From contig NC_088311.1 in assembly GCF_910592395.1 (NCBI RefSeq), positions 21,980,646 through 22,044,645 on the forward strand: a stretch of DNA of 64,000 nucleotides, in the 5' to 3' direction. The notes under the pieces were generated by a model, which searched no databases, was not told the DNA's origin, and saw only the letters and a program-made list of their open reading frames with translations. Source of the stretch: Lineus longissimus. Its lineage: Eukaryota > Nemertea > Pilidiophora > Heteronemertea > Lineidae. The position numbers and the translations under genes are program-made. This document shows positions 13,146 to 23,600 of the stretch, piece by piece; the stretch's first letter is position 1, and every line of letters starts with the position of its first letter.

Positions 13146-16100
13146 CTAAACATAGTGATTAAGGACCCCCTCGAGATACTCCTGCTTGCCAGACTTCAAC
13201 TCTGGTTCGCCGTGTTTCTGGACGTATGCCTCCATCTCCTCTAGGGACGAGGTTCCCTCAGCGATTTTCTTGCCAATACCAGAGCGGAAGCTACTGTAAC
13301 GATCCTGGAACAAACAATAACTTTTTTGATTAGATTACATGTAAAGGACGTACTTTATTGTTTAGGTTGAAGGAATACTTTATTGTTGAGGCCTTATCAG
13401 TTTATAAAAAGCCCATACTTAACCTTCTCGCCGCCGAGACTAAAATACATCAGTCTTTTAAGGCAGCTCTGAGATCAGATGAGATTAGCAGATGGGAACA
13501 AGCAGTGTCCCCCTCAAATGATAAGAGGGGGGCCCTGACTGCAGTAGCAGTTATGAGGATATCACTAAGAATACTAACCGTCACATAATCATCCAGCACT
13601 CCCTCCTCAATGATCCTGGCAGCGTTCTTAAGACCCCTCGCAAACGTATCCATCGCCCCGATGTGGCTGATAAACATGTCTGCCACGTCTGTTGACTCTC
13701 GACGTACTTTACAATCAAAGTTGAGGCCCCCCGGTTGGATACCGCCTTGCTTCAGTATGGTCTGGAAAAACATCATCAAACTGATCAGACTTTTGAAATA
13801 TCTACCAAGTCATTAACTTCCCTCCACCCACTACTATAAATTGGTACCCTCACTGGATTTTGCACTTCAGAAGTCTCACTATAATTTTTATCATTATGAC
13901 TGTCATATTTCATGAACATTTTTGATAAAGGCACAAGATTTCCAAACAGCTCAAGGTTTTTGATAGATACAGAGCAAAACTAGCACATCTCACCTTCATG
14001 ACGAGTGTGGTATTTTTGACATCCATTGGGAACTGGTCCGTGTCCCATCCCAGGTCAGGGGAGCCTGTGTTGGAGTCGACCGAGCCCAGCATCCCGTAGG
14101 CCGATGCCATGACGACATCATGTTCATAGCAGTGGCCAGCGAGGGTGGTGTGGTTTGGCTCAACATTGATCTGAAGAAATCATAAAAATATCTCAGAAAG
14201 ATTTCCAACTTGAAATTGCAATGAAAGCAATCATTAGACACAAATTGTCTTCTTTAGTGCTGACATAGTTTTTTTTATCTTTGTACACTTTACACTTCAG
14301 CTTCTAACCAGTCAATTGTACCCACTAGCTATATCCCTATATCCTGGTGTAACTTTGGGCATCATCACCAAGCTTTTGCTCTTGTTTGGAACCCGTGGTG
14401 TTGTACGTCGTTCAAGATGAGTTAAAGTGTACTGATGAGTCCAGACGCTTGAAATGTAAAATGGTTTTATAGACGAGCAGAACTGACCGCTGAAACCTTC
14501 CTTTGAGCTAGGCACAGGAGCAGAAAAGTGACACCGCTGAACTCACCTTAAATTCATTTTCTAGACCATAGGTCCTAAGGAATGCTATCACAGTCATTGC
14601 ATCTGAAGCGACAAAGAAGAACATATTTAAACCTTTCTTGGCATTTGCTCTTTGGAAAGAAATGTGTGCATCACTGCAGGTTTTCAGTTGGTGCCATGTA
14701 AGTCAGTCCACGTTTTTCAGAATACTAATTTTTCATGTCAAAATCCAAATTTGACTTACCATAATCATATTGATGTTTGGCTGGTTCTTTTGGCTTGGGT
14801 TCTATCAAGAAAGTCCCTGTGAAACCTATCTTCTTCTTGTAAGCTGAGGAGGGAGAAAAAACTCATTTAGAAAGTACTGCAAACAGACTTCACAACTAAT
14901 TATGTCCACTCATGATTCCAAAAGCTTTGTACTATTTTTGCATGGCCCTTGTAAAACACGTCACTATACATGTACATGTGTATATGGCATCTCAAAAAAC
15001 CTATTCATTCCTGCACCTGAACGCAGAAAAAACTCAGCCATTGGACATCAGATGTCACACAGTGCAGCCATGTCATCAATTTCCTACATGTAGTTCTTGG
15101 TAAAGTCACCAGATGCCATGGTGGTACTGCACTTTGGCTAGACTTCTGTATTTGTCAATAGAATGAGCCCTTTAACCAGACAGGCAAAGATCCCAAAACA
15201 GTGAGCTGTCCCCAAGTTGAGCAACAACCCCTCAAAACTCCTCGATTCGACAATGCCTGGAGATGCCATCGCATGGCACGATCTGGGAGTTTGACAGAGA
15301 TGACCTGAATACGATGTGTGTGCATTGGAACCTCCCTCAGCGGACACCTCTCTAATCAAGACACCTCTCTATTAAGGACAGTACTTTTCAGTCCCGAGGG
15401 TGTCCTTAATAGAAAGATTGTACGATACTTACCGATAGCCATCTTAAAGAAATTTGCCATGTTGGTGAGTTCAAGTTTCACATCGGTGTTGAGGAGGGTG
15501 TGGAAGCCTTCACGACCACCCCAGAACACTGAAAAATTTAAAATCAAGATTGGCAATGAAAACTTGAGGGGACTGCCTCAGTCATCTGGAGACAACTTTT
15601 TGCTGCTGAAAGTGAAAGTTGGTCATCCACCCAACTGAGATGTCGGTCAACACGAATGTTACAATCTTTTCAACATGATGACAGACATCAATCGTTCTGC
15701 CCAAATCGAAATGCTGATCAAAGGTAAGGTTCGAAGAGAACTGAGCAGAAATGAGAGTACTGGACATATTAGGAATTCATCTATAGTATACATGTATGCA
15801 CTTACATCCAATAATTACCTCTAACAGCTGTGCTCGAACTAGTAATATCATCTTTATCCATATCATGTGCTAATGAACCTACACTGATTTTCTCCCAGCA
15901 AAAAATCGAACTCACCATAATTCAGAGCACCTAATTTCTTTGCCATGTCAAGACCTTTCTTCAGTTGAGCACCAGCACAGGCTACTACGTGGGCATCTGG
16001 GTTGGTAAAGGCTCCATTCATGAATCTGAAGAGGCCAAAAACAAAGTAAAAATGTCACTACCACATAACAAATTCACTACATACTGCAGGGGCGGATCCA

Positions 16101-18197
16101 GACCTTTTAGAAATGGGGGGGGGGGGGGGTATCCCAGGGAGTCTAACAACAACACGAACAATAGGAAAACAGCATTTGCAAAGTTTGAGGTTTACCAAGG
16201 CATTTTGAAGAAATATGCATAATTCTACACCATTGTCCTCATGATTGTGCCTTTGTCCCCATGATTGTGCCATTGTCCTCATGATTGTGCCATTGTCCTC
16301 ATGATTGAGCCCACTGTCCTTTTAGCATCTTACCTTGGATGTGCAAAGAAATTACTCGTCGCCCAGAGTAACTTGACACCAGTTTTGTTCATTAGTTCAA
16401 ATGCTAAATCAGTTATTTCTTCTAGGTTCCTGTTCGTTTCTTCCATGGTCTCTCCTGCAGGAGCTATGTCTCTGAAATGAAGAAAGCCTTGTTAAGGAAA
16501 TTAATCACTATTGGGCCAATGCCTGAGAAAGTTCTAACTCTGGCATCCGCTTAGATTTGCATTTTGATAGTTACAGGCCATTGTGCCAACCAGATAGAAC
16601 TGGTAAGAATTGTGCCACAGTTAAGTCTCAATGTCAAATTTACACCATTTGACCTTCCTACCATCCTACCTTGACATAAAGGCACTCATTTTTCTTACTG
16701 TATTTAATTTTTGCAAATTTTGCATATGCATCCGACTCTAGTAGACTCAAGACGAGGCATCTGGAGTAAGGTAACTCGGCCATCAGAATAACAAACCAGT
16801 TCTTACCTGTCATGGTAACACCAAAACTTGACCCCCAATTTCTCAAAGAACTCAAACGCAACACGGAGCCTCCTCTTGGCATTTTCCATACTATCAGTGC
16901 CATCCTCCCAAGGCCTGTCCAGGGTCGGGAAACCAAACGGGTCAGCGCCAGTCCCTCGGAAAGTGTGCCAGTAACACACAGAGAATCTGCACCAGTCCTC
17001 CATCGTCCTCCCCATCACCACCTGGAGTAATGAGTTTTTGGTCGACGTGATAATTACATGAAATGCTCATTTCAGGGACTGTGTACCAATCCCAAGCACC
17101 ATTAGCTCTGGGGCCAGTTGTCACTACACTAGCTTGGCTTTGACTTTAACTTGGTGTCAATGAGGATAGATTAGATCATTGAAGTTACTGTAGAACCTCT
17201 CTAAAAGGACACCCTTGGGACTGACAAGTACTGCCCATTGAGAGGTGTCCCTCAGTTAAGCCGCTCTGCCTTTAGACGTCCTCATACATAGCTCTCATTC
17301 TGTACAAAGAGAACAAGACAAAGCTCCAACACCAATGAAGACTAGGTATTGCAGAACAGCCTCACCTCTTGTGCGTTGTAATGTTTGAAACATAAAGCCT
17401 CTGTTGGTCCTGCGGAGGGCTTGAATGGGATCTTACCAATTCCTGAAATGATCAGTTTAAAAACCATCATGCAATCAGCAGGTTTTCCTGTCATACCTGC
17501 ACAGTGGGGAAATTCTGGGAAATACTGCTCGGCGATCTTACCCCAAATTCAGTGTCAAGTGGTGGTTGGGGGGGGGGGGGGGGAGTGTGCATGTCCACTA
17601 CGGCCTCCCCCCCCCCCGACACAGGCCGATGAGTTTTGCCTTGCAATAAAGACAGCCACAGCAATGTCTTAACTCCAAAACGTTTTCTCACAGAAGGCCA
17701 GAAGACACCATCAGGGCTTCTACTAAACGCGTATTAGGGTTATCAAGTTATGATTATCATATTATGCTTTCATCACTATCAGCTGATCAGCTCTGACAGT
17801 CACAACTCCTATCCATTTATTGATTAGACATATGATTATTTAAGATATAAAGGGTATACAACGTACAGTAGAACCTCTCTATTAAGGACTCCCTCGGAAC
17901 TGACAAATGCTGTCCTTAACAGAGAGGTATCCTGATTAGAGAGGTCAAATTGAAGGGCAACAACCAATTTGGGACCAAAACTAGTGTCCTTCATAGAAAA
18001 GTTGTTCTTAATAGACAGGTGTCCGCTAACGGAGATTCCACTATTGACATTCTGTTTTGCAACATACAACCATGGAGGTATTATTAAGACCACTTACAAA
18101 TCGGTTCCTACTCACCAGGGAAGAATTCAGCATCCCCATTCTTGTTGGTTCCCTGGGCCACCTTGGACCTCTTAGACGAGGGGGCAAATGATGACAT
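13146..18197 (-). CDS. Xylose isomerase (EC 5.3.1.5), 11 exons, complete
   Basis: Exons in transcript order: 18197-18116, 17442-17366, 17021-16807, 16471-16334, 16025-15916, 15528-15433, 14843-14760, 14602-14547, 14170-13994, 13761-13579, 13304-13146. They join without frame breaks into 458 aa, the length of plant and class II bacterial enzymes. The enzyme interconverts D-xylose and D-xylulose (and glucose and fructose) using two divalent metals in a TIM barrel. Visible signatures: WHTFRGTG (residues 71-78), CYHDRDIAP (121-129; H123 and D126 correspond to the catalytic His101/Asp104 pair of the E. coli enzyme), [44 protein letters not shown] and GAMDTFARG. No signal peptide is seen, so a cytosolic enzyme is likely. 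Splice sites are canonical GT-AG. Introns carry three MITE remnants. Many introns and an undamaged frame argue for a resident animal gene, not bacterial contamination. Confidence 0.96.
15325..15425. mobile_element. Fragment of the CAGTAGAACCTC MITE family in a xylose isomerase intron
   Basis: Shows ggaacctccctcagcggaca, ctctctattaaggacag, cagtcccgagggtgtcc and ttaatagaaagattgta, in the same order as the right half of the 1514-1690 element. The right end lies within about 10 bp of the exon at 15433. Confidence 0.65.
16087..16140. mobile_element. End fragment of a CAGGGGCGGATC-type (hAT-like) repeat
   Basis: Starts caggggcggatccaga and runs into a long G tract. This end is typical of widespread hAT-type non-autonomous elements in invertebrates. 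I could not find the opposite terminus, so the extent is approximate. Confidence 0.35.
16230..16318. repeat. 20-bp tandem repeat in a xylose isomerase intron
   Basis: Four to five units of cattgtcctcatgattgtgc with point variants (tttgtcccc, attgagcc). It ends about 15 bp before the exon at 16334. Confidence 0.8.
17186..17265. mobile_element. Fragment of the CAGTAGAACCTC MITE family
   Basis: Reads tactgtagaacctctctaaa, then aggacacccttgggactgac and aagtactgcccattgagagg. It lies in a xylose isomerase intron and is truncated relative to the full-length copy at 1514-1690. Confidence 0.6.
17566..17618. repeat. Facing poly-G and poly-C tracts
   Basis: A run of about 17 G (from 17567) is followed about 30 bp later by a run of about 11 C. 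The two could pair into a GC hairpin or form G-quadruplex/i-motif structures. It lies in a xylose isomerase intron. Confidence 0.6.
17864..18045. mobile_element. Near-complete copy of the CAGTAGAACCTC MITE family
   Basis: Begins gtacagtagaacctctctat. It contains the family core (gggactgacaagtgctgtcc-like, caaccaatttgggaccaaaa) and ends gtccgctaacggagattcca. It sits in intron 1 of xylose isomerase, about 70 bp from exon 1. Confidence 0.75.
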
Positions 18198-18904
18198 TAC
18201 TGCAGAGAAGAGAAACGGACGAAAGAAGGCACCCCAGAAAAACCTTGTGGTCGCCGGCAGAGATATCAGAACTGGGTCAACTATCAGGAAGGCAGGGGGC
18301 CGTCTCATAAGGTCAAAATGCGATCGCAGGATGACTGAGGTAAAAAAAGCATAACCAACTACATGTAAGCTTACACTGCAGTCCTTGCCTTGTTGACCAA
18401 TTTATTACAAGATGAGCTGCCGTTGTCACATCTAGTTACTGGTGGTTACTGTTGTGACGACATCCATTATGAAAAAGACCTCGTCACATCCATAATTATT
18501 GATCCATTCGGCATACAATTGAGTGGTTGTGACATTATGATATCTAATCAAAACGAATAGGTAATGCCAGTTATAGCGTTATCGGGTTATTTGAAAACCG
18601 TCGATTGTCTCCATAGTATCATGTTGAATTTGTCGCTATTAATTTGCACTTCCATTATCCAGCTGCCGCTGTAATAGGATTACGTTACTATGGTTCAACT
18701 TTGTTGCAAAATCTATTAGTAAATACACGTAATGGTTATTGATATGTCTGGAATAAATGTCATGACGACACCGTGTCGCGTCCATTTCATGACTTGATAC
18801 GCGGTTGTTAGCATACTGAACTTCCAGTGATATTGCATCCTTATAGCCAGCTGTCCGAAGACTTAATGTTTCATGTAGTCTCAAGTTGGGAATGGTAGGC
18901 TAAA

Positions 18905-19440
18905 GTATGTTATCTCAAACAGAAAGAGGTAGCATAATTATCTCAGGCTGAGTTCGATGACGGTAGCTAGACTCCCTGGGCAGCCCATTGCGTCATCCTC
19001 AATGCGATCTCCTTGTGGTGAAGGACGAGGCCGGCCCACTGCGTCCGAAGTGTAACTTGTCTTCAGACGTTTTTAGTTCTCGTATATTAGTACAGGTGTC
19101 TCTACTGTACATCGTGTAACATAAGGAGTTGTCCTAATAAAGATTTATTTCGTTGACCGCTCGTCACTACCAATCAATTTACACGATGTCTCAGGCTGGG
19201 ATAGATGACTATGCATGTTATCTCAAGTTAACGCAGCATGTTATCTCAAGCTGAGATATGGTAGCATGTTAATAGAACGGTAGCATGTTAATAGCTTGAG
19301 AGATATGTGTACCATTGTTGTCTCATTTTGAGATAGATGATTGTAGCATGTTATCTCAAGCTGAGAGAACTGTGTAGCATGTTATCTCAAGCCCGCCCTG
19401 AGGTATAACTGTATCTCAATTTGAGACCTGCAAAAGTAAG
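18905..19440. repeat. Array of ATCTCAAGCTGAGAT palindromes, interrupted
   Basis: At least seven occurrences of gtagcatgttatctcaagctgaga-like units, each carrying the short palindrome tctcaagctgaga, at about 18905-18965 and 19190-19440. The two parts are separated by an inserted segment containing a family-B dispersed repeat (18968-19058). Units are irregularly spaced, so this is a degenerate tandem array. Confidence 0.6.
18968..19058 (+). repeat. Dispersed repeat family B, copy 1
   Basis: Reads agactccctgggcagcccat, tgcgtcatcc, then ggacgaggccggcccactgc and gtccgaagtgtaa. Related copies are at 47320-47420, 47421-47518, 47965-48066 (minus) and 49794-49869. Short non-autonomous element or SINE-like unit of unknown class. 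Confidence 0.6.
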
Positions 19441-20189
19441 CTGTCATTTCAAGGTGAGATTGACGAATGTACACTTTTTTGTTACTTGCTATTTCAAACA
19501 AAGCCTATACATGCAGATTGATATTTCTGTATAGGATTTTCAATGCCGGAAATTTTGCATCAGCATTTGCTCTGCCCCCTCCCCCCCCCCCCCAATTATT
19601 ACAACATTGGGGAAAAACCCAGAGCATCGCAAATGATGGTGCCTAATTTGAGGCATTGGATATCCTATTATTATCGCTGTAATAATTGGGTTGTGATCAA
19701 TATCATTAATGATTAAGATTGCAACTGGAGTGAAATCAATACACCATTGTCGGAATTTCCACCTGGCCAGCAGCTAAAATAATCACTACATCTATTTACA
19801 GTTGAGTTCAGTGACCAGTGGTGGCGATGGTTTCTGTAGTACTGTATTGCTAATCTATGAACGTTATAATCAACGAGCTAACGCGTGTTGTCCCTTGTTG
19901 CCCAACAACTAGACAACAAATGGCGCATAAAAAATGGCGCAAAGCTTCAATTTATCTATTCACAAGGCATAGCATGTCGTAAGTGTGGAGAGTGTGAAAG
20001 TTCCAAGGGAGACATACTCTACATGTTAAGAAGTTGAAGACGGTTTCTCCGTGAAAACGCGGGACATTTTTTTCAATAGGGATAGAATTGGGACCGCGCC
20101 ACAGAGGAACTATAGTGATCCGTTAACAAACTTAAAAGCTTAACCTTGACTACAACCGTGAACTTCCAAGTCGAATTAAGAGCATGGAC

Positions 20190-20250
20190 TAGCAGACGAC
20201 AAATCTAAAGGAGTAGCAGACGACAAATCTAAAGGAGTAGCAGACGACAG
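20190..20250. repeat. 25-bp tandem repeat, about 2.5 units
   Basis: Unit agcagacgacaaatctaaag plus gagt, repeated perfectly twice and then a partial third. Confidence 0.85.
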
Positions 20251-20605
20251 GATGGGAGCAGCTTGCAGTTCGGATAACGCAGCACAGGTCAGCACAAAAT
20301 CTGCATCGTAGCAACTTGACCACCAAGATTATTCAAAGGGAGTAAATTATGTTTTGAGTCAGGGGTGTTCTGTCAGTGTTTAGGTAAGGGTTAAACAAAG
20401 CCTGTCGCGAAAAGGGTATGAGGGGATGTTTGTCAACCAATACAACTATTACATCTTTTCATATAACCCTGGCTTATGATTCACATGCGGACAGTCACAG
20501 TATACATTGGCCTTGACCTATTGGTACTCAAAGAGTCAAACACAGCATGTATTGTATATATATATATAGTAAGCAGGTCATAGTTTAATGCTTGAGATAT
20601 AGAAA

Positions 20606-23600
20606 ATGTCCGGGTTATTCAAGGCAGTCGGGTGGGCGATTGCTGGCTTCAGCGGGGACCCCAACGGAGAGGTAAGTGATTTGCACCATAGACTGTCCTA
20701 TAACATACATGTACATGTATGTGTCGACTCTATTAAGCCGGTTTGTTTTACCTTCGAGTAACCAGACTATAGGCCTATAGGATTACGGTAGGCCTATACC
20801 TGATTCCACCTGAGACAGGTATTGTGCTGCCCCTCATAACCAACGTCGATACATCGATACAGTAGGCCTATAATCATACTATTGCATTGCTTGCACAACG
20901 TGATTGAATGTCACATTCTATAAACTGACAGTCCTAATCACATTTCCCAAAACCGTTAAAAGAGGGGGCTGTATATAGGCAATTCCAGTTTTGGGGTTCG
21001 GAGGTCAGTTTTCCAACTGAAGGGAATATCAGAAAGTGCAACCTCCTTGCGCATGACCGATACTATTGATATCGATAATATGCTTGAATATTATCGCTGC
21101 TTTGGAGAATGCATGATGGTATACAGTGCCAGCGTATAACCTCAGCGACACCACGCGGGGCCTAATTGTATTAGGCTACACGTGCCCTAGTTCCAACGTG
21201 TTCTGAGATGGCCCCCGAAATCGAATTTCGCGCCACTCACTCTTTCGCGTTCGGAGGTACTAAATATCACGAAAGTGATATCAGAACATGACTTTGCGGT
21301 CTGCTGGAAAACACATCTCCAAACTCCACAGCTTGTTCACAGCATCAGTTGTCCATTACTCTGCCATGGTAAGATCTCTCACATTCCCGATATTTAGAGG
21401 AGAAATTGACAATGCCCGTCAATGGGGTTTGATGCGCCTGCTGAGCGAGCAGAAGCTTCATTGGTGTTTTTGAGTTATCATGACATGATAGTAGTCATAA
21501 TACCATCATGCATGGGTCTACGTGTATAACCATCAGCGATCAGGGTTGGCTGGTTATGTAATAGCATGCAATGGATATGAATGGAATGTTTGCTTAAAGG
21601 GAGACAAGGCTACATGCAGGAGATCGAGCCGCCAGGTAGGCGAGATCGGAGATGCAGTTATGAGTTACAAGATTTCAATAAAAGATTATACCAGGCCCTA
21701 TTATATACACTCTACTTCTATAAAAAGTATAAGGCCATGGGAATGATTAATCCTGTTTACTGTCCGAGAGATTTAAAAAGATGATGAGGCTTTTTTCATT
21801 TTTCCTTATTCATTATTGGTTTACACTCTGATTTACTGGTCAAAACACGCGATTCAGCAAGTTCCAGTAAATGGAAATCAGGTTGGTCATCAACATGAGG
21901 CATTGAAAAAATGTCATTATTATGATGAAGAGCCTACCCTGCCAAGTTTTTATTGTGTTTTTCAATCATTTAATGTAAAGATGAACCACTGGAAAGATTA
22001 TTTAAATAAAAAAAATGATGGCAACAATAAAATAAATAGATTTTTAAAAAAATAATGAAAATATTTCATGCTTGCTCAGAACCCATGCGGGAGGTGGACG
22101 GTAAACAGGATTAATAATTGTCATGGCCTAATCTAGTGACTAGTGTAGACCTTCTATTCTAATGATAAGCGTAATTCTAACTTCTCAAGGGTTGCATAAG
22201 CTTACATGAGCCTGACTTATGACTATCACATTCACAATACATAATTTAGTTCTTATCATGATGTGAATGATATTGGAGATATTTAAAATATCATTCAGTA
22301 GGGCAGTGGATCAACAAGCAGTAATTCTATATTCTTTTTAATTTACTCAAGTCCAAAGGGAAATTGAATTCATCATGAAAGTCATGCCACAAAAATTCTG
22401 CGAAAAATTACAATATTATATCTGATTTGTCTAATGGTCTCTGCGTGACAAAGTCTTTGGTCTTTTGTGGGCCTTATTCAAAGTGGTAAAAGCCAGTCGA
22501 CCATCAATTGGAAATTGGCAAATTCACCAAATTTTTCAAGCTTCGTGAATATTCACTGTTTCGGTACAGCATTCCTATTTCCTACTCCAAATGAATACCG
22601 GAACTGTAAAAAGTCAATTATGGCAAAGCATATTTGCTCAGCCATCTGACTCTGATGATTCAGACCTCAGTGGGACGATCATTGGAATTGTTGAAGGAAA
22701 CTAGGTGAGGGGTCCTTTTTGGTCATGTGGTCATTGGCCGATCTTTATTCCCAGAAAACGAAGTTTAGCTGAATTGTTTATTTGTCATGCCTCAAAATGA
22801 AAATAAACACAACGTGCAAAATTGTATCCTGTGGCGATGAACTACGGTGTAACCTCCCTTCAAGTTCATATTCAATGGTTTCGGAGAAAACTTGGGCCGA
22901 AAATGAGTGGGTTACAGTTTTCCTGGCAACAAGGACAATTAGGCTGTTTTGGTGCATACATCATTACATAACTGATGTGGTGATAAGTGCCACCTTAAAA
23001 AGTTCAGGGACATCCAAGAGTAAAGAAGTCAGTAAATACCTTTAAGGGTATAAACCTGAAGGTACCCAATTATAAAATTTGGCTTTTTTCTTCAGACAAT
23101 TTCAGAGCGAGATCATGTATTGTGTTGGTGTGAAAATCTGGCACTACTCAAGTTCATAACAATCATTTCATAACAATGCCTTGATGCAGGTCAGTGAACA
23201 CTGATTACAGCGGGTTGGATAGATATAAGCCGCACTTACACCACCTGAAAATGGACCACCAATCTTGGTTCGGGAACCAATGCCGCACCATCGAAAATCC
23301 ACCAAGCGCTTACACCAGCGCTGTAGCTAGTTATAAAATCCGGCTACAGATGGCGCGCAAACAATAAGCAGAATGCAGAAAGCCTAGGCAGAAAGCAAGG
23401 AGGATACCGCGGTGACGTCACATCACGTGATCCCGACCCATATTAGTGATCGCTATGGCCAATCAGATTCAGTCTACTGACAGCACCAGCACTGAACACA
23501 CCTCCACGTCTCACTGTCTGGTGCGCTCCTGCACACAAAAACAGAAAGCGCCATTTCGAAAGCGCCGCCTGGAGCCGAACCATCTAACTAGCTAATTGCC

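Larger units (their letters stand above)
18198..20605. other. Intergenic region between the divergent xylose isomerase and GPX genes
   Basis: No coding exon seen. It presumably holds the xylose isomerase promoter and that of the first GPX exon. Listed separately: an inverted-motif array (18905-19440) broken by a dispersed repeat, and a 25-bp tandem repeat at 20190-20250. Two aaatggcgca words near 19917-19940 resemble YY1-type promoter elements. Confidence 0.4.

Noticed and set aside
13146-18197. Xylose isomerase as recent bacterial contamination or transfer
   Set aside because: Eleven phased exons with GT-AG introns containing the same MITEs as neighbouring genes argue for a resident animal gene.
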